DNA of 18,197 bases from Bacillota bacterium (lineage in GTDB: Bacteria > Bacillota > Clostridia > Christensenellales > Aristaeellaceae): contig JAEWTC010000177.1 in assembly GCA_023459675.1 (NCBI GenBank), forward strand, positions 1-18,197, read 5' to 3'. The notes beneath the pieces were generated by a model. It was not told the DNA's origin. It was given only the letters and a program-made list of their open reading frames with translations, and made no database searches. This document shows, piece after piece, positions 7,625 through 13,624 of this stretch. Position 1 is the first letter of the stretch. Each line of letters starts with the position of its first letter. Both the position numbers and the translations under genes were made by a program.

Positions 7625-8638
7625 TTAGTTGTCGATCGCCGTCGCGAAGTAGATGACGTCGCTCACGTCGCGCTCGTTGACTTCCTTCACGCTGATGAGT
7701 CGGTTGTGGAACACCAGCGCAGAGGAGTTGCCGCCGTCCAGCGCATAGGCCTGTACGCAGCCCAATTTGGCCATATACTCCGCGAGCTCTTCCATGGTTA
7801 CGCCCTGGCTGCCGGTAATGCGCCCGTCCACGGTGACCAGCACATAGGTCAGCGGCGCCAGCTGCCCGATGGCCGCCCGGGGCTCGTCCCCAAAGGGGTT
7901 AAATTCGTAATGCTCGGGGATGGCCTGCACCACGCCGTCCATCACCAGGCCGGGGCCGAAGAAAAACCCGTTGATAATCTGGTGCTCCTGCAGGTAGGCC
8001 TTGATCATGTCCCTCTGGTTTTCCTTGCCGCGGGGGATGATGTGGAAATCGGAGTTCTCGTCGATGAAGAGCAGGTCCAGATTATCGGAGGTCTTTTCGC
8101 GGTAGGTTTCGCCCTGCCGCACGATGTAGCCGTTGACGGTTTTGGTGTAGTAATCGCCGTTGATCAGCACCACGGCGTTCATGCTCTGGGAAAATACCGT
8201 GGGTTTCAGCGTTTTACTGGAACCCAGCTTGCTGCCCGCCACGGCCGTGCGCAGCTGCGTGGGCGTGGCGATTTTAATGGTGGCGATATGGAAGGTGGAA
8301 TCGTACGCGCGGACCTCTTCCAGCGTTACGAGGATGGTATCGTCGCTGTAACCGGTATCGGTGTAGTTCGCTTCGATGGGCGTGCGGCCGGGCACGCTGC
8401 GGTCCAGCGGCAGGTAGGAAACGCTGTCCACGGGCAAAATGACGTCCGTAAGCCCTGCGCTTGCGGTATAGCGGATCGCGGCGCGCGCAAAATCGCTCCC
8501 CTCTACATCCGTGCTTTCCTGGTACCGGGCTGCGGCGTCCGGCGTGATTGCGCCGGAGGGAATGCTAAACGTAAGGGAGAGCGCCATCAGCACCGTGAGG
8601 CCTGCGAAGAGAAGGGTGCGGCGGTTTGCAGATCGCAT
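7625..8638 (-). CDS. Secreted or membrane-anchored NAGPA-family phosphodiester glycosidase
   Basis: The product has 337 residues. The chosen ATG at 8636-8638 has GGAAAGG at 8649-8655, 10 bases ahead, and follows a good promoter. In-frame upstream codons to 8719 would run through that promoter. Residues 1-7 are basic and 8-30 hydrophobic, giving a signal peptide or N-terminal anchor. The C-terminal two thirds show the NAGPA (DUF2233-like) pattern: NGDYY (160-164), FFFGPGLVMDG (226-235), PRAAIGQ (253-259), VTVDGR (269-273) and YALDGGNSSALVF (298-310). The family takes its name from the human enzyme that uncovers mannose-6-phosphate by removing GlcNAc from a phosphodiester. Bacterial members are thought to act on sugar phosphodiesters of envelope polymers, and the substrate here is unknown. 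First gene of the operon, 12 bases ahead of the Lgt-like gene, which suggests an envelope role for the pair. Confidence 0.88.
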   Translation of the reverse strand: MRSANRRTLLFAGLTVLMALSLTFSIPSGAITPDAAARYQESTDVEGSDFARAAIRYTASAGLTDVILPVDSVSYLPLDRSVPGRTPIEANYTDTGYSDDTILVTLEEVRAYDSTFHIATIKIATPTQLRTAVAGSKLGSSKTLKPTVFSQSMNAVVLINGDYYTKTVNGYIVRQGETYREKTSDNLDLLFIDENSDFHIIPRGKENQRDMIKAYLQEHQIINGFFFGPGLVMDGVVQAIPEHYEFNPFGDEPRAAIGQLAPLTYVLVTVDGRITGSQGVTMEELAEYMAKLGCVQAYALDGGNSSALVFHNRLISVKEVNERDVSDVIYFATAIDN

Positions 8639-8668
8639 GGCAATCCAACCTTTCCAGTTGATGCCTTC

Positions 8669-8697
8669 ATTATAGTACATCGGCCGTGCGTCCACAA
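8669..8697 (-). promoter_or_regulatory. Sigma-A-type promoter of the glycosidase/Lgt-like/ogt/pyk operon
   Basis: On the minus strand a perfect TATAAT (8669-8674) is preceded, after a 17-base spacer, by TTGTGG (8692-8697). The expected start point is about 23 bases before the ribosome binding site of the gene beginning at 8638. Spacing and -10 are ideal; the -35 matches three or four of six consensus bases. Confidence 0.75.
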
Positions 8698-8815
8698 GAC
8701 TATCCATCGCGCCCCGCATATGATAGAATGTAAATTAAGCTCGGTTCAAGCCCCGTTTGGCTTTGCGCCGCCGCCGCCTCTGCCGCGGGGGCCGCCGCAA
8801 CGCATCTTGCGGGGA

Positions 8816-8857
8816 TTGCGGCCGTAAAAAGCGCTCGCTGCAAAACGGCGGCCGCAA
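8816..8857. repeat. 9-bp perfect inverted repeat upstream of the acyltransferase gene
   Basis: TTGCGGCCG at 8816-8824 and CGGCCGCAA at 8849-8857 are exact inverse copies separated by 24 bases. They lie in the GC-rich leader of the acyltransferase gene. No U-tract follows, so this is not an ordinary terminator. It could form an RNA hairpin in the 5' leader or be a spaced operator. I found no convincing promoter for the acyltransferase in 8700-8919. Confidence 0.4.
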
Positions 8858-8919
8858 GGCGCGAACCCCCTCTGCGCCGCTTTAGCTGGACTGTGCAGAA
8901 AAACCGGGAGGCGAACCGT

Positions 8920-9906
8920 ATGGAACACCGCGCGCGCGTCAGCCGCTACCGCGACGAACTCAAAGGCCTGACAATGCTTTGGATCGTCTGGTTTCATTCG
9001 GGGCTGAAGCTGCCCGGCGTTTTCGACGACCTGCGGCTGCTGGGCTACGGCGGCGTGGATATTTTCCTGTTCCTGATGGGGATGGGGCTTTCGTACTCCC
9101 TGCGCAAAAACGCCGATCCGCGGGCGTACCTTGCCCGCCGCATGAAAAAACTTTTGCCCGCCTATCTGCCCATCGTGCTGGTTTGGATGGCGGTGCAGTA
9201 CCCGCAGGCCGGGTATACGCCCCTGCAGGCCGTGCAGGGCGCGGCGGGCAACCTGTTCATGGTGGGGTACTGGCTGCAGCAGCCCGGCGTGTACAACTGG
9301 TTTGCCAACACCGTATTTACGTTCGTACTGCTGGCGCCGCTGATCTACGCGGTTTTGAGCGGCGGGCAGGGGAAAGGGCTTGCGGCGCTGATAGTCGTCG
9401 CGCTGGGCGTCGGCGCGGCCAATATCGGTTTGGAGCAGATGATGCCGGTTTCCCGGCTTCCGGTGTTTATTCTGGGCATGGCGTTCGGCCTGTGGCCGGG
9501 CGGCGCGCGCCGCGCGGGGCAAACCGCCTTCTACGCGCTTTCGTTCCTGCTCGGCTCGTTTTTGGTGCTATACTGCATGCACCGCGCGCCGGGAACGCTG
9601 ATTGATTACGGCATGTACTGGTATCCGTTTGTGCTTATCGCCCCGCCGCTGTGCATGGGGCTTGCCTTCCTGTTCCAGAAGGCGGACGGCGCGAAAAAAG
9701 CTTTTGCCCCCCTGCGCTGGGTGGGCAAAAGCTCGTTTGCGATTTACCTGATCAACGTGTGGATTTACGAACTATCCAAGCAATATACGGTTTCCGCGTG
9801 GATGTGGGTGCTGCTGTGCGCGGCGAACCTCGTGCTTGGCGTTTCCTATCACGAGCTGGTTACGCGGCTTTCCCAACGATTTTTCCCGGCAGCATCGGTA
9901 AAATAA
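8920..9906 (+). CDS. Acyltransferase-3 family integral membrane protein
   Basis: The product has 328 residues from the ATG at 8920, which has GGGAGG at 8906-8911, 8 bases away. An in-frame upstream ATG at 8893 lacks a site. The N terminus RYRDELKGLTMLWIVWFHSG carries the conserved Arg and the membrane-embedded His26 typical of the acyltransferase-3 (OatA/WecH-like) family. Next comes GYGGVDIFLFLMGMGLSYSL, the usual second helix (GxxGVxxFFxxSGF), and then an ARRMKKLLPAYLP segment. About nine or ten hydrophobic segments follow. Such enzymes move acetyl or other acyl groups from the cytoplasmic side onto sugars of peptidoglycan, lipopolysaccharide, exopolymers or small molecules. The acceptor cannot be read from the sequence. 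The last 47 bases overlap, tail to tail, the 3' end of the ECF S component gene on the other strand. Confidence 0.9.
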   Translation: MEHRARVSRYRDELKGLTMLWIVWFHSGLKLPGVFDDLRLLGYGGVDIFLFLMGMGLSYSLRKNADPRAYLARRMKKLLPAYLPIVLVWMAVQYPQAGYTPLQAVQGAAGNLFMVGYWLQQPGVYNWFANTVFTFVLLAPLIYAVLSGGQGKGLAALIVVALGVGAANIGLEQMMPVSRLPVFILGMAFGLWPGGARRAGQTAFYALSFLLGSFLVLYCMHRAPGTLIDYGMYWYPFVLIAPPLCMGLAFLFQKADGAKKAFAPLRWVGKSSFAIYLINVWIYELSKQYTVSAWMWVLLCAANLVLGVSYHELVTRLSQRFFPAASVK

Positions 9907-10420
9907 TTCCGGCGAGGATCATCGCGATGCCGGCGGTGACGAGTTGCACGATCTGCGCCGCCCCGGCGGTGGAAAGCGCCGCCCCAAACGCCAGTCCCTT
10001 GGTGGAGGTCAGCACCGTGGATTGCCCCAAGGCGATCACGGCGTACTTGATGACCGCGGCGATAACGCCCGTTATGGCGAAACGGGGCCAATCAAGCGTA
10101 AGCGATCGTTTGTCCTTCATGGCGAAAAGCGCATAGCAGAGAACGAGCACGGCGTTGCCCGCGATGATCCACGGCACCATCGGAAGCGTTGCGTGCCCCT
10201 GCATCAGCGCGATCAACGGCGTGATGACCGCGACCGAAAGCCCGCTCCACAAGCCCACCGCGGTGGCGGCGACGATCAGGCAGAGGTTGACGAGGCTGGA
10301 AATGATATATGTGGAAACCGGGTTGCTGCCGCCCAGCACGTAACGCAGCTGCTGGAATACGATGGCCAGCGCAATCAGCAGCGCGGTGGTGACCATTTTG
10401 CGGATATTGTTTGAGCTCAT
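9860..10420 (-). CDS. ECF transporter S component (substrate-binding membrane subunit), substrate unknown
   Basis: The product has 186 residues, with five or six hydrophobic segments, the usual size of an ECF S component. The N terminus (IRKMVTTALLIALAIVFQQLRYVLGG) is of the kind that docks on the shared EcfT subunit. The helix containing VAATAVGLWSGLSVAVITPLIALMQG matches the general S-component pattern (GP..G...G...d). The family captures vitamins or their precursors and passes them through the EcfA/A'/T energising module, whose genes are not in this window. Overall appearance is close to the thiamine-precursor-like group, but that cannot be settled by eye. The ATG at 10418-10420 has AAGGAGAG (10426-10433), which overlaps the TAA of the TM1266-family gene. 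The two genes are therefore one translational unit under the leader described at 10690-10874. Confidence 0.8.
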   Translation of the reverse strand: MSSNNIRKMVTTALLIALAIVFQQLRYVLGGSNPVSTYIISSLVNLCLIVAATAVGLWSGLSVAVITPLIALMQGHATLPMVPWIIAGNAVLVLCYALFAMKDKRSLTLDWPRFAITGVIAAVIKYAVIALGQSTVLTSTKGLAFGAALSTAGAAQIVQLVTAGIAMILAGIILPMLPGKIVGKAA

Positions 10421-10431
10421 AGTAACTCTCC

Positions 10432-10689
10432 TTATGCTTTCTTTTTGGTGAGCGCGCTTTTCACCTGCACGCCGTTCAGGTTGCCGAGCTTTGCGGTGAG
10501 GGAGCCGATCAGCAGGTTTTCCCCTTCCACAATCAGCCCGATCACGGCCGAGGCGGATTGGTTGTCCGGCACGCCGATGCGCGCCTTGACTACGGCGGAG
10601 TATTCGCCGATGATGCGGTTGATCTCCCCCGCGGCCTCGCGGGTTTCCAGCACGATGCCGATGAAACCGAGACGGATCTCGTTATCCAT
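10432..10689 (-). CDS. TM1266-family putative iron-only hydrogenase system regulator
   Basis: The product has 85 residues. The ATG at 10687-10689 has AGGGAGG at 10698-10704. The sequence (RLGFIGIVLETREAAGEINRIIGEYSAVVKARIGVPD, then SAVIGLIVEGENLLIGSLTAKLGNLNGVQVKSALTK) matches the small ferredoxin-like/ACT-like TM1266 family. In many anaerobes its gene sits next to the [FeFe]-hydrogenase maturation genes hydE, hydF and hydG. The name regulator comes from resemblance to the NikR C-terminal domain. No DNA-binding domain is present in this protein and I know of no proven function. No hydrogenase gene is visible within the window; here the partner is an ECF S component, 11 bases downstream. Both are preceded by an attenuator-like leader. 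Confidence 0.85.
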   Translation of the reverse strand: MDNEIRLGFIGIVLETREAAGEINRIIGEYSAVVKARIGVPDNQSASAVIGLIVEGENLLIGSLTAKLGNLNGVQVKSALTKKKA

Positions 10690-10713
10690 GATGATTTCCT
10701 CCCTGTATGCAAC

Positions 10714-10765
10714 AAAAAAGGGCGTCGGCGCAATCCTCTAGCCGCTGCCCGTCGTTGCGTACGCC
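10714..10765 (-). terminator. Intrinsic terminator inside the TM1266/ECF leader
   Basis: Read on the minus strand, GGCGT (10761-10765) pairs with ACGCC (10721-10725) and CGCAA (10755-10759) with TTGCG (10729-10733). These are separated by a small internal loop (one base against three) and followed by a run of six T (10714-10719). The hairpin ends just ahead of the Shine-Dalgarno of the regulator gene, so it stands in the path of the operon's own transcription and not at its end. This is the classical position of an attenuator. Confidence 0.72.
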
Positions 10766-10767
10766 AT
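10738..10767 (-). CDS. Candidate 9-codon leader peptide MAYATTGSG
   Basis: An ATG at 10765-10767 has a perfect AGGAGG (10775-10780) 7 bases ahead and ends at TAG (10738-10740). The frame covers the 5' arm of the terminator hairpin from codon 2 onward and the whole loop. A ribosome translating it or stopped at its end would prevent the hairpin from forming. The peptide has no run of one amino acid as in classical biosynthetic attenuators; it contains two Thr, two Gly and two Ala in nine residues. The Shine-Dalgarno is as good as those of the real genes nearby. No comparison with related genomes was possible, so translation is inferred only. Confidence 0.45.
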   Translation of the reverse strand: MAYATTGSG

Positions 10768-10880
10768 ATGCGCGCCTCCTCTCTCTTCGCCTTCGGCTTT
10801 CCTCGGGCGTCAACAGGGGTAACCTCGTTTGCCGCATTCCGCCCTGATGGATTGATCCACGCGGGGTTATGCTTGTGAAT

Positions 10881-10909
10881 AGTATAACAAACTTTTCGGC
10901 GTTTGAAAA
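10881..10909 (-). promoter_or_regulatory. Extended -10 promoter of the TM1266/ECF operon
   Basis: On the minus strand TATACT (10881-10886) is preceded directly by TGT, giving an extended -10 element. TTTTCA (10904-10909) lies 17 bases further upstream as a four-of-six -35. The AT-rich patch stands out from the GC-rich surroundings. Transcription would begin near 10874. Confidence 0.65.
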
Positions 10910-11182
10910 CAGGAAACCGGCCAAACTGTAAAATTCAGGCGCTGGTTCCGTTGTACTCCGTCGCGTTGTATTCCGTTTTGTTGTGCTCCGTCTAGGGGTG
11001 TTGGGCGGAAGTCGCGCCGGAATGGATGCTGCGCGGAGACGAACCCCGAGCCGGGATGAAATTGCACAGTCTGTGAACGTGAACCGCATCACAACCAGAA
11101 CCGTATACGCAAGTCCGAGCCGGAGCAGGACCCGCACTGGATTGAGCTCCCGTATCTCCCCCGGCGCGGCGGCAAAAGCAAA
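10910..11182. other. Non-coding interval between the TM1266 promoter and the ctpA terminator
   Basis: I see no convincing gene here. Open frames on both strands lack a start with a good ribosome site or run through the promoter and leader of the TM1266 operon. The one regular feature is a set of 15-base tandem units at 10950-10994, listed separately. Taken with the leader, the whole gene-free stretch 10690-11223 is 534 bases. Confidence 0.5.
10950..10994. repeat. Three imperfect 15-bp tandem repeats
   Basis: Units begin at 10950, 10965 and 10980 with a period of exactly 15. The first 12 bases are GTTGTACTCCGT, GTTGTATTCCGT and GTTGTGCTCCGT. The last three bases of each unit differ. They lie 41 bases upstream of the -35 of the TM1266 operon promoter. 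They could be iterated binding sites or a slippage product; the sequence alone does not decide. Confidence 0.6.
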
Positions 11183-11209
11183 CAGCCGCGCCCTATTCGG
11201 GCGCGGCTG
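11183..11209 (-). terminator. Strong terminator of the isomerase/regulator/ctpA operon
   Basis: An 11-bp perfect stem (CAGCCGCGCCC with GGGCGCGGCTG) closes a five-base loop. On the minus strand it is followed by TTTGCTTTTG. It lies 14 bases after the ctpA stop codon. Confidence 0.88.
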
Positions 11210-11223
11210 CGGTAATCATCGGT

Positions 11224-12492
11224 TCAGTTGCCGCTTGCGGGAGCTTCCGTCGCGGCTGGGTTGAGCAGCCCCTGTGCCACCTCGTAGGCTTTGGCAAGCT
11301 GCACGTCGCTTAAGTCTCCCAGCTGGAACAGCTCGGTCGTCTGGTCCTCAGGCAGTTCAACAACCACGTCCGGCGTGATGCCCACCTTGTGCAGGGAGTT
11401 GCCGTTGGGCGTGTAATACTGTGCGCTCGTAATCTGCATGCCGTCGGTTTCTTCGCTGTAGGGCTTCAGGGGGATGACGGACTGCACAACGCCCTTGCCG
11501 TAGCTCTGTACGCCCACGATCGTTGCAAGGCCGTAATCCTGCATTGCGCCCGAGAGAATTTCGGAGGACGAGGCGGAATATTCGTTGAGCAGGATCACCA
11601 TGGGCAGATCAATCTTGCCCGCGTCGGCGTAATAGAATTCCTGCTGTCCCGCGCGGTCTTCCAGATAAGTTACCACGTCGCCATCCAGGAAATTGCCCGC
11701 GATGGAAACGGCGTCGTCCACCCAGCCGCCGGGGTTATCCCGCAGGTCAAAGATCAGCACTTTCATGCCCTGCGCAAGCAGGGAGTCCAGGTGGGTTTTG
11801 AAGCTCTCGGCGCAGTCGCCCGCGAACTCGTACAACAGAATGTAGCCCACCTGATCGTCCAGCATTTTGGAGGAGACGCGGTTGACGTGCACCACGGCGC
11901 GCACGATATCAAACTCCAGAATTTCGTTGTCGCGCAGGATCGACAGGTGCACGGGCTCGCCTACGGTGCCGCGCATGATGTCCACGGCTTCCTGCAGAGT
12001 TTGGGCCGTTACGTCGAGGTCTTCCACGGTCACCAAAACGTCTCCCTTGCGCAGCCCTGCTTCTTCGGCGGGGCTGCCTTCAAACGCGCGGATAATGGTG
12101 CAAAGCTCCGTTACGTAGGACGCGGAAATTTGAATGCCGATCCCGGCGTATTCGCCCTCATCGTCCTCCCACATATCGGAAAACTGTTCCTGATCGTAGT
12201 AGTAGGAATAGGGGTCGTCCAGCGCGTCCACCATGCCGCGCTTCGCGCCTTCCAGCAGGGTGTCAAAATCGGTATCCATATAGTAATACGTGTCGATGTA
12301 CTCGGCGATCTGCTCCAGCTCGTCGTACTTCTGGTAGCGTTCGTAGTCGCTCTTGGGAATGGTTACGGTTTCTTCTTGCGTACGGTAGGGGGCAAACAGC
12401 TGTGCCGAGGCGGTGGGGGCCGCGGCTACCAGAATGACCAGGGCAAGGAGCAGCGCATGGCGCAGCGTCCGTTTGAGGGGTTCGTGTTTCAC
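11224..12492 (-). CDS. ctpA: Secreted S41-family C-terminal processing protease with PDZ domain
   Basis: The product has 422 residues. It starts at GTG (12490-12492) with AAGGTG at 12498-12503; the ATG two bases upstream runs straight into TGA. Residues 1-30 are a signal peptide ending in ASA. A helical N-terminal segment leads to the PDZ domain (about 115-200), with the GIGIQI strand and SPAEEAGLRKGDVLVTVEDLDV. The protease core shows RDNPGG (251-256), the nucleophile motif SASSSEI (306-312, Ser308 the likely nucleophile) and the catalytic lysine in SYGKG (Lys333), a Ser/Lys dyad. Such enzymes cleave envelope proteins near the C terminus or trim peptidoglycan hydrolases and sporulation regulators outside the membrane. 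The target here is unknown. Its ribosome site overlaps the TAG of the PucR/CdaR-type regulator gene, 11 bases upstream, so the two are co-expressed; it is the last gene before a strong terminator. Confidence 0.93.
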   Translation of the reverse strand: MKHEPLKRTLRHALLLALVILVAAAPTASAQLFAPYRTQEETVTIPKSDYERYQKYDELEQIAEYIDTYYYMDTDFDTLLEGAKRGMVDALDDPYSYYYDQEQFSDMWEDDEGEYAGIGIQISASYVTELCTIIRAFEGSPAEEAGLRKGDVLVTVEDLDVTAQTLQEAVDIMRGTVGEPVHLSILRDNEILEFDIVRAVVHVNRVSSKMLDDQVGYILLYEFAGDCAESFKTHLDSLLAQGMKVLIFDLRDNPGGWVDDAVSIAGNFLDGDVVTYLEDRAGQQEFYYADAGKIDLPMVILLNEYSASSSEILSGAMQDYGLATIVGVQSYGKGVVQSVIPLKPYSEETDGMQITSAQYYTPNGNSLHKVGITPDVVVELPEDQTTELFQLGDLSDVQLAKAYEVAQGLLNPAATEAPASGN

Positions 12493-12503
12493 ATCTTCAC
12501 CTT

Positions 12504-13574
12504 CTAATAAATCTGCTTGGGTTTTTCATACCCGCATTTTTTGAGTTCGTGCAATATTTTAAACGTCACGGCGTCGTCAAACTTGCGCAGGTCCAGGCCG
12601 GTTTGCCGCTGTACCTTGTCAAGCCGGTACACCAGGGTATTACGGTGGATGTACAGCTGCCGTGCGGTGTCGGAGAGGTTTAGGTCCTTGCGGAAGAACA
12701 TCTCGATGGTCTGCAGCATTTCTTCGTTGAACAGCTTGGCGGTTTTGCGGTTAAACAGCAGCGCGTGGTAATGCATGCCCTCCTCGCGGGGGATGTCCAT
12801 CAAAAAGCGCTCGAGCAGCAGGAAGCGGAACACGTGGATGGAGCGGCTCTTGGAAAAAATTCCGCCGACCTCCATGGCGCGCTTGGCCTCCAGATAGCTT
12901 TCCGCAAGCGTGGCGAGGGTGGGTTTCATCTCGCCGATGCCGATGGCCACCTGGCGGACGCCTTCCTGCGTGAGCGTTTCCTCCACGGCCTGCGCGAACT
13001 GGTACAGCTCGTCGATGCCGTCGATGCCGTTCATATCCTTGATCAGCACCACGGTGTGGCGGTTCATCTCCACCAGCGTATCGGCCTCGCTCAGCGGTAC
13101 CAGCTCGCCCAGCGCGGCGTAAGCGCTGAGCTTTTCGGTGCTCTCCATCTGGAACAGCAGCACGCAGCGGTCCATTTCCAGGGGAATCTGATATTCCCCC
13201 GCGCGGGACGTAAGCGCCGCGCCGATGATGTCCTGCCGGAGAATGCGGCGAAGAACGTCGGACTGGCTGGCGATGGAAAGGCTGGACTTGAGCATGCTCA
13301 TCAGCATCGCGTCGGCAAGCGCTAGCAGGTTTTCCGCGCCTTCGGCGTTCGCGTCGCAGGTTAACAGCAGCGGGGGGTTCAAATCCAGCGCCCGGTAGGA
13401 AGCGCCGTCGATCGTCTGCGTTATGCCCGCCGGCAGCACCGTTGCGGGCATCTGGCGGCGTTCGCCTTCCTCGGGGATCACGCAGAAGCCCTGCGTGTCA
13501 ATCAGCCGTATGGGCACGCTCAGGCCTGCGAAGATCGCTTCGATCCGTTTCATATACCGTTTTTCAATAAACAC
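12504..13574 (-). CDS. PucR/CdaR-type transcriptional regulator with C-terminal helix-turn-helix
   Basis: The product has 356 residues. It begins at GTG (13572-13574), with AAGGAAGGGG about 11 bases upstream; the internal ATG at 13553 has no ribosome site. The C-terminal 55 residues (LNLSDTARQLYIHRNTLVYRLDKVQRQTGLDLRKFDDAVTFKI, given here only as landmark words LSDTARQL, HRNTLVYRL and DDAVTFKI) form the HTH_30 domain of PucR and CdaR regulators. The middle (about 130-270) resembles the GGDEF-like domain that precedes this HTH in such proteins (CVLLFQM, RQVAIGIGEM, SYLEAKRAMEVG). The first 100 residues resemble no sensor domain I can name. Related proteins activate genes for sugar-acid or purine use. 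Lying between an isomerase-like gene and ctpA in one transcript, it may govern its own operon, but no target is shown. Confidence 0.85.
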   Translation of the reverse strand: MFIEKRYMKRIEAIFAGLSVPIRLIDTQGFCVIPEEGERRQMPATVLPAGITQTIDGASYRALDLNPPLLLTCDANAEGAENLLALADAMLMSMLKSSLSIASQSDVLRRILRQDIIGAALTSRAGEYQIPLEMDRCVLLFQMESTEKLSAYAALGELVPLSEADTLVEMNRHTVVLIKDMNGIDGIDELYQFAQAVEETLTQEGVRQVAIGIGEMKPTLATLAESYLEAKRAMEVGGIFSKSRSIHVFRFLLLERFLMDIPREEGMHYHALLFNRKTAKLFNEEMLQTIEMFFRKDLNLSDTARQLYIHRNTLVYRLDKVQRQTGLDLRKFDDAVTFKILHELKKCGYEKPKQIY

Positions 13575-13624
13575 GGGCGGTCAGCCCCTTCCTTCATTGG
13601 GTTTCGGCCGGAAACGCGGCGCGG

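Larger units (their letters stand above)
10690..10874 (-). promoter_or_regulatory. Attenuator-like 5' leader of the TM1266/ECF operon
   Basis: The leader is about 185 nt between the predicted start point (near 10874) and the regulator gene. In RNA order it shows four parts. First, TAACCCCG (10862-10869) can pair with CGAGGTTA (10820-10827), with one mismatch, around a TGGAT-CA-ATCCA hairpin (about 10847-10858). Second, GGGCG (10840-10844) can pair with CGCCC (10805-10809), and a small GCC-GAA-GGC hairpin follows. Third comes a purine-rich run ending in AGGAGG (10775-10780) that serves a 9-codon reading frame. Last is a terminator hairpin with a U-run just before the regulator's Shine-Dalgarno. 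The segment GACGCCC occurs both in the second part (10805-10811) and in the terminator 3' arm (10720-10726), which would allow alternative pairings. It matches no riboswitch class whose consensus I could recall (TPP, FMN, cobalamin, SAM, ZTP, Moco, c-di-GMP, T-box were considered). Regulation is inferred. Confidence 0.6.

Noticed and set aside
7292..8827. A 511-codon + strand frame across the Lgt-like and glycosidase genes
   Set aside because: It spans two minus-strand genes with good starts and motifs and has typical shadow-frame composition.
10690..10874. The leader as an RNase P, SRP or known riboswitch RNA
   Set aside because: A GAGGAAAG stretch recalls RNase P, but the rest of the conserved core is absent. 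Consensus boxes of TPP, FMN, cobalamin, SAM, ZTP, c-di-GMP, Moco and T-box elements were not found by eye.
10682..11137. A 151-codon open frame on the minus strand with a hydrophobic beginning
   Set aside because: It runs through the promoter, leader and terminator of the TM1266 operon and into the start of that gene, contains the 15-bp tandem repeats as RSTTx units, and its sequence resembles no protein. Best explained as chance in GC-rich DNA.
11389..12507. A 372-codon open frame antisense to ctpA
   Set aside because: The sense strand encodes a complete S41 protease with catalytic motifs; the antisense product has no recognisable domain.
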